Of a DNA stretch of 64,000 nt, positions 61,001 to 64,000 are shown one piece after another. The notes beneath the pieces were generated by a model. It saw only the letters and a list, made by a program, of their open reading frames with translations, made no database searches and was not told the origin of the DNA. Every line of letters starts with the position of its first letter. Position 1 is the first letter of the stretch. This DNA is from Dasyornis broadbenti (Eukaryota; Chordata; Aves; Passeriformes; Dasyornithidae). Where the stretch lies: contig VZRN01001317.1 of the NCBI GenBank assembly GCA_013397935.1, positions 2,996,266-3,060,265 on the forward strand. Reading direction: 5' to 3'. The position numbers and the translations under genes are program-made.

Positions 61001-64000
61001 TAAACTTTTTACTTGCAGCACTCAGGACTACACAGTTTAACTATAACAAGTGACAAAGGAAATGCAGAGAAGTGGCATTATTTCTGAAGTTGAAGGTAAG
61101 ACGACATACAATTGTTTTCTTTGGACTATTTATGCCAAGATACCTGCATAGCTCTTACCAATGAGTGAAAGAAACTCAAATTCTACACCTTTTTAAAACC
61201 AAGACGCGTGGTAAGTCAAGTCAATGGCTTCTATGTTAACTATTTAAAGAGGGAAAAAAAATCTACAAAGCATGTACATGGGATACAACTCTCAGTCATG
61301 AAAGACATGGATAAGTGATTATAATTGAACTGCTTTGTGCTTTTTAAGTCAGTCCAGGCACACGGTTTGTAGTATAAAACTGATTGATTTTGTTTCAATG
61401 TGTTACTGGCTACCCTGGGTCATGAGTTTAAGAAAGTATAACAGAAATAACTGCCTTTCCAAAGCAGTCTTCCTGCAGGTCAAATGACAAGGTGAAGAAT
61501 ATCAAAAAAGTCGAAAAGCTTCTAAACAGCCAAGTTGCAGCTCTTTCATAATTAAAATCTCTACCTACAAAAAAAATTCAGCTAAAGCCTACAGTGAAAT
61601 AAAGAAAAATTTGCAAAAGAGGATGTAGAGTGTAGTTATGGCACCCATCCTCTTTGTTATGATAGCAGAGGCGCAGATTTTGTGACTTTTTTTTCCTCTG
61701 TTGAATTTAAATACACATTTGAAAAAGAGAAACTTTTCTAACATGTTTTTTTAAATGGAGAAGTTGGCAATATTTCACGCTGCAAGTTAAAGACATCGTG
61801 GATGAAGGTCACTGGAGCAAACAGGAACTGCAAATGTGTAGCCATTAATCATTGTAACCAGTACAAAATTTCTTTGGAACCCATGAATTTCACCTGTATT
61901 GCTGGATAAGATAGGGAAACCTTCCTTTCTTACACCATATTAAAAGCCTGTGTAGGAATAAAATTGAAGAGAAAATGACTTATATAGATCCTTAACTGCA
62001 ATATGGGACATAATGAACTGAGTCCAATGGGGTTCTCATTACACCAGAAAAAAAAACATAATACCATTATTTCTTTTGCAGCAGTATCAAAAGAACACAG
62101 CATGAAATACTCTTCAGACACCACAAAAAAGACCCCAAAGAATTAATGCTGAGTGCACTAAATGCTGTGACAGGCAACTACTGTGGTACAAACCAACAGA
62201 GAGATTACAGCAATTCATGAGTTCAGTTATGAGGGTTGTTTAAAACAGGCTAAAGCATTTAGCACCAGCCCAGCAAAGGTGCAGGGAAGGGTGAGGGTAC
62301 TCATCTTTATGTGATCTGGAAAACTGATTGACAGAGTGAGACATTTGTCCCCAGCAACTTTTTGGGGTTTGACCATAAATTATGCTTTATCCATGAGATT
62401 TCTAACAGCTTTGACAACAAAACAGAATGATAAAATTGAATGCCAAACTAGAACACACAAGAAATTTCAAAGGGAAAAATACTACTGTAACATAACTTTT
62501 CTTCTTCTTCTATTAAAACAGCCACAATCCTTGCAGTTACAGAGGAGACATGCACTGGTAAAAAGGTAAAAACAATCACCCAGTCAAAACCAGAGTCTGG
62601 AATGTGACTGCAAAGCATAACTCTTATAAGAAACTGAAGATTTTGTGCAGTCAAATTTGGGTCATCACTCCCTCAGGAACAAGGATAAGATCTCTAATTT
62701 GATCCCAGAGTAACTTTCGGGTTTGTCACCATTCCATCAGAGAGGAGGAAGGCTAATTTGTTCACTTCAGCAAAAGGGGCAGAAGAAGCTAACTATGCAG
62801 TTTTTATTTGGCTGGGCAGCAAACAAAATAAATGCAACTTCGTTATTTTGACACTAACTTCAGCTTACTAACTTCTGGCCAAACTAAATGCTGTATTTAA
62901 AGAGGGAATTTCATTAAGGTCATTCCTCTCCAACTGCAGGCCACATTAGTATCACTCTGCCATAACGCAATGCTGAGACGATACTAAGTTTGCAAAAATC
63001 ACACCTTTGTTGTGTTTTGGGATGTGGTCTTATTATCTTTATTAAATTATGCTGACTTTAATTTATTAACAGGTCTATTTTCTGCACATTTACGGTTTAA
63101 TACAAATAGTATTATATAGGTCTGTGTTAAACGGCAGGACAAATTATTAACACATGAACTCCTGATTATTTGTATTTCAGGTGCTGTTCAGAAGGCATTT
63201 GTCCAACTTCACTTCTTTTCATGTCATATTTAGGACATGGCTCAATTTCTGAGGGTTGGACTCATTTTTAGAGTAAGCAGTTTACAACAATTTTCCTGCT
63301 GTGAGGGAGTGAAGTATAATGGGACACATAGCTTTGGCTTCTATTATTCAAGCTTATTTGTCTTACATTAATATCCAAGACAAATATCAAGATTTAGACA
63401 GCCACTATACTAAGGATTACAGAGAAGCTGCACAGAAAGAAATCCATCCTCAGAGTGGAATTTACAGTCTAAATACAGTTTGTATCCTCTTAACCTTTGC
63501 AGTATCCCTGCCATCTTGCAGGCATGAGGAACAATCAGCAAAAGCCACATTAATCTGTTAAGTACTTCTTGAAGAAATTGTTATCTTTGCTAGACCTGTC
63601 TGGACATGGTGGGATTGCTAAGAGTGCATTTAAAAGCACTTTCCTGTCTCTTCCGTATTTGAAAAAGTCACTTGGGCCAACTCATTTCTTCTTTTGTTTG
63701 ATGGACGCGAGACCGAAATACTTTTGTACATCACAGTAGCTTAATTCTAGTGCTTTCAAGATGTATTTAAAACACTATGTATCCTCTATCTAAGCCTAAT
63801 CCCTCATTTAGCCTTCTGAAAAACTTTATTCTTGGCAAATAGATATAATTATTTCACCTGCTTTTCTCTGTGAAAACGTAAGTCCACAATTAGCTCATAT
63901 GGACAGGCGCAGATCAGAAAAGCTTTTAAAAGTGGGGTTTTCCCACAAATCTTCAGAAGAAAAGTATCATTTGTTGCCAACTTCTCTGGACAATTTTGTC
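58001..64000. other. Unique AT-rich sequence with one small tandem duplication
   Basis: The 13-base unit TTGAGAAGCTCAC is repeated twice in tandem at 59346-59371. Consensus-like splice donors occur (for example minus-strand AAAGAA|GTAAGTG near 58415 and GCAG|GTGAAATA near 63858) without acceptors or frames that fit. The frame at 60485-60742 has no supporting signal. Nothing else is recognised to the window end. Confidence 0.45.
59346..59371. repeat. Perfect tandem duplication, 2 x 13 bases
   Basis: TTGAGAAGCTCAC is present twice head to tail with no mismatch. This looks like a recent small duplication. Confidence 0.93.

Noticed and set aside
1..64000. tRNA, rRNA, snoRNA, CRISPR array, phage, operon or toxin genes
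   Set aside because: I looked for tRNA B-box-like GGTTCGAATCC motifs, regular spaced repeats and prokaryotic gene layout and found none; the window is eukaryotic non-coding-rich DNA.

Overview
This window is vertebrate nuclear DNA, most probably from a bird. It is AT-rich, gene-poor and full of short A, T, A/C and G/T tracts. It contains no operons, ribosome binding sites, CpG island or long open reading frame. The bird assignment rests on three repeats that I recognise: a CR1 LINE 3' end at 45466-45558 with the typical CCCTTCCAACCC / ATTCTATAATTCT ending, a decayed CR1 reverse-transcriptase segment at about 11885-12510, and a complete solo endogenous-retrovirus LTR at 20241-20786 (TGTCCTGGTTTC ... 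AAACCATGACA) of a type common in avian genomes.

I cannot name any gene here. The longest uninterrupted frames (up to about 146 codons) are what chance gives in 64 kb of such DNA. When splice signals and codon character are considered together, a few short stretches do look like exons. The two best are on the minus strand: 32057-32268 (possibly running to a stop at 32034) and 29679-29820. Each has a usable acceptor, many G-starting codons, CTG-biased leucines and natural-looking peptide. A weaker set of minus-strand candidates at 49166-49257, 44829-44883 and 44094-44139 is notable because the three join in compatible phase. This suggests, without proving it, that the right half may carry part of a minus-strand multi-exon gene with long introns. 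Single plus-strand candidates (6071-6269, 9914-10138, 26052-26228) are weaker and may be non-coding transcripts or chance.

Layout. 1-11.8 kb: unique AT-rich DNA, an A/C-rich tract near 2.6 kb, a GC-rich island near 5.0 kb and two possible plus-strand exons. 11.8-12.5 kb: purine tract, then CR1 RT remnant. 12.5-20.2 kb: unique DNA with homopolymers and a possible conserved AT-rich element near 17.8 kb. 20.2-20.8 kb: solo LTR. 20.8-29.6 kb: unique DNA, one plus-strand exon candidate and a possible conserved element near 28.9 kb. 29.7-51.8 kb: the minus-strand candidate exons and the CR1 3' end. 51.8-64 kb: unique DNA in which I see nothing decisive.

I found no evidence of a novel multi-gene system. 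The useful leads are the unidentified minus-strand exons, the LTR lacking a target-site duplication, and a few AT-rich blocks with homeodomain-like motifs. All exon calls were made by eye, so most of the low-confidence ones should be expected to fail a homology or RNA test.
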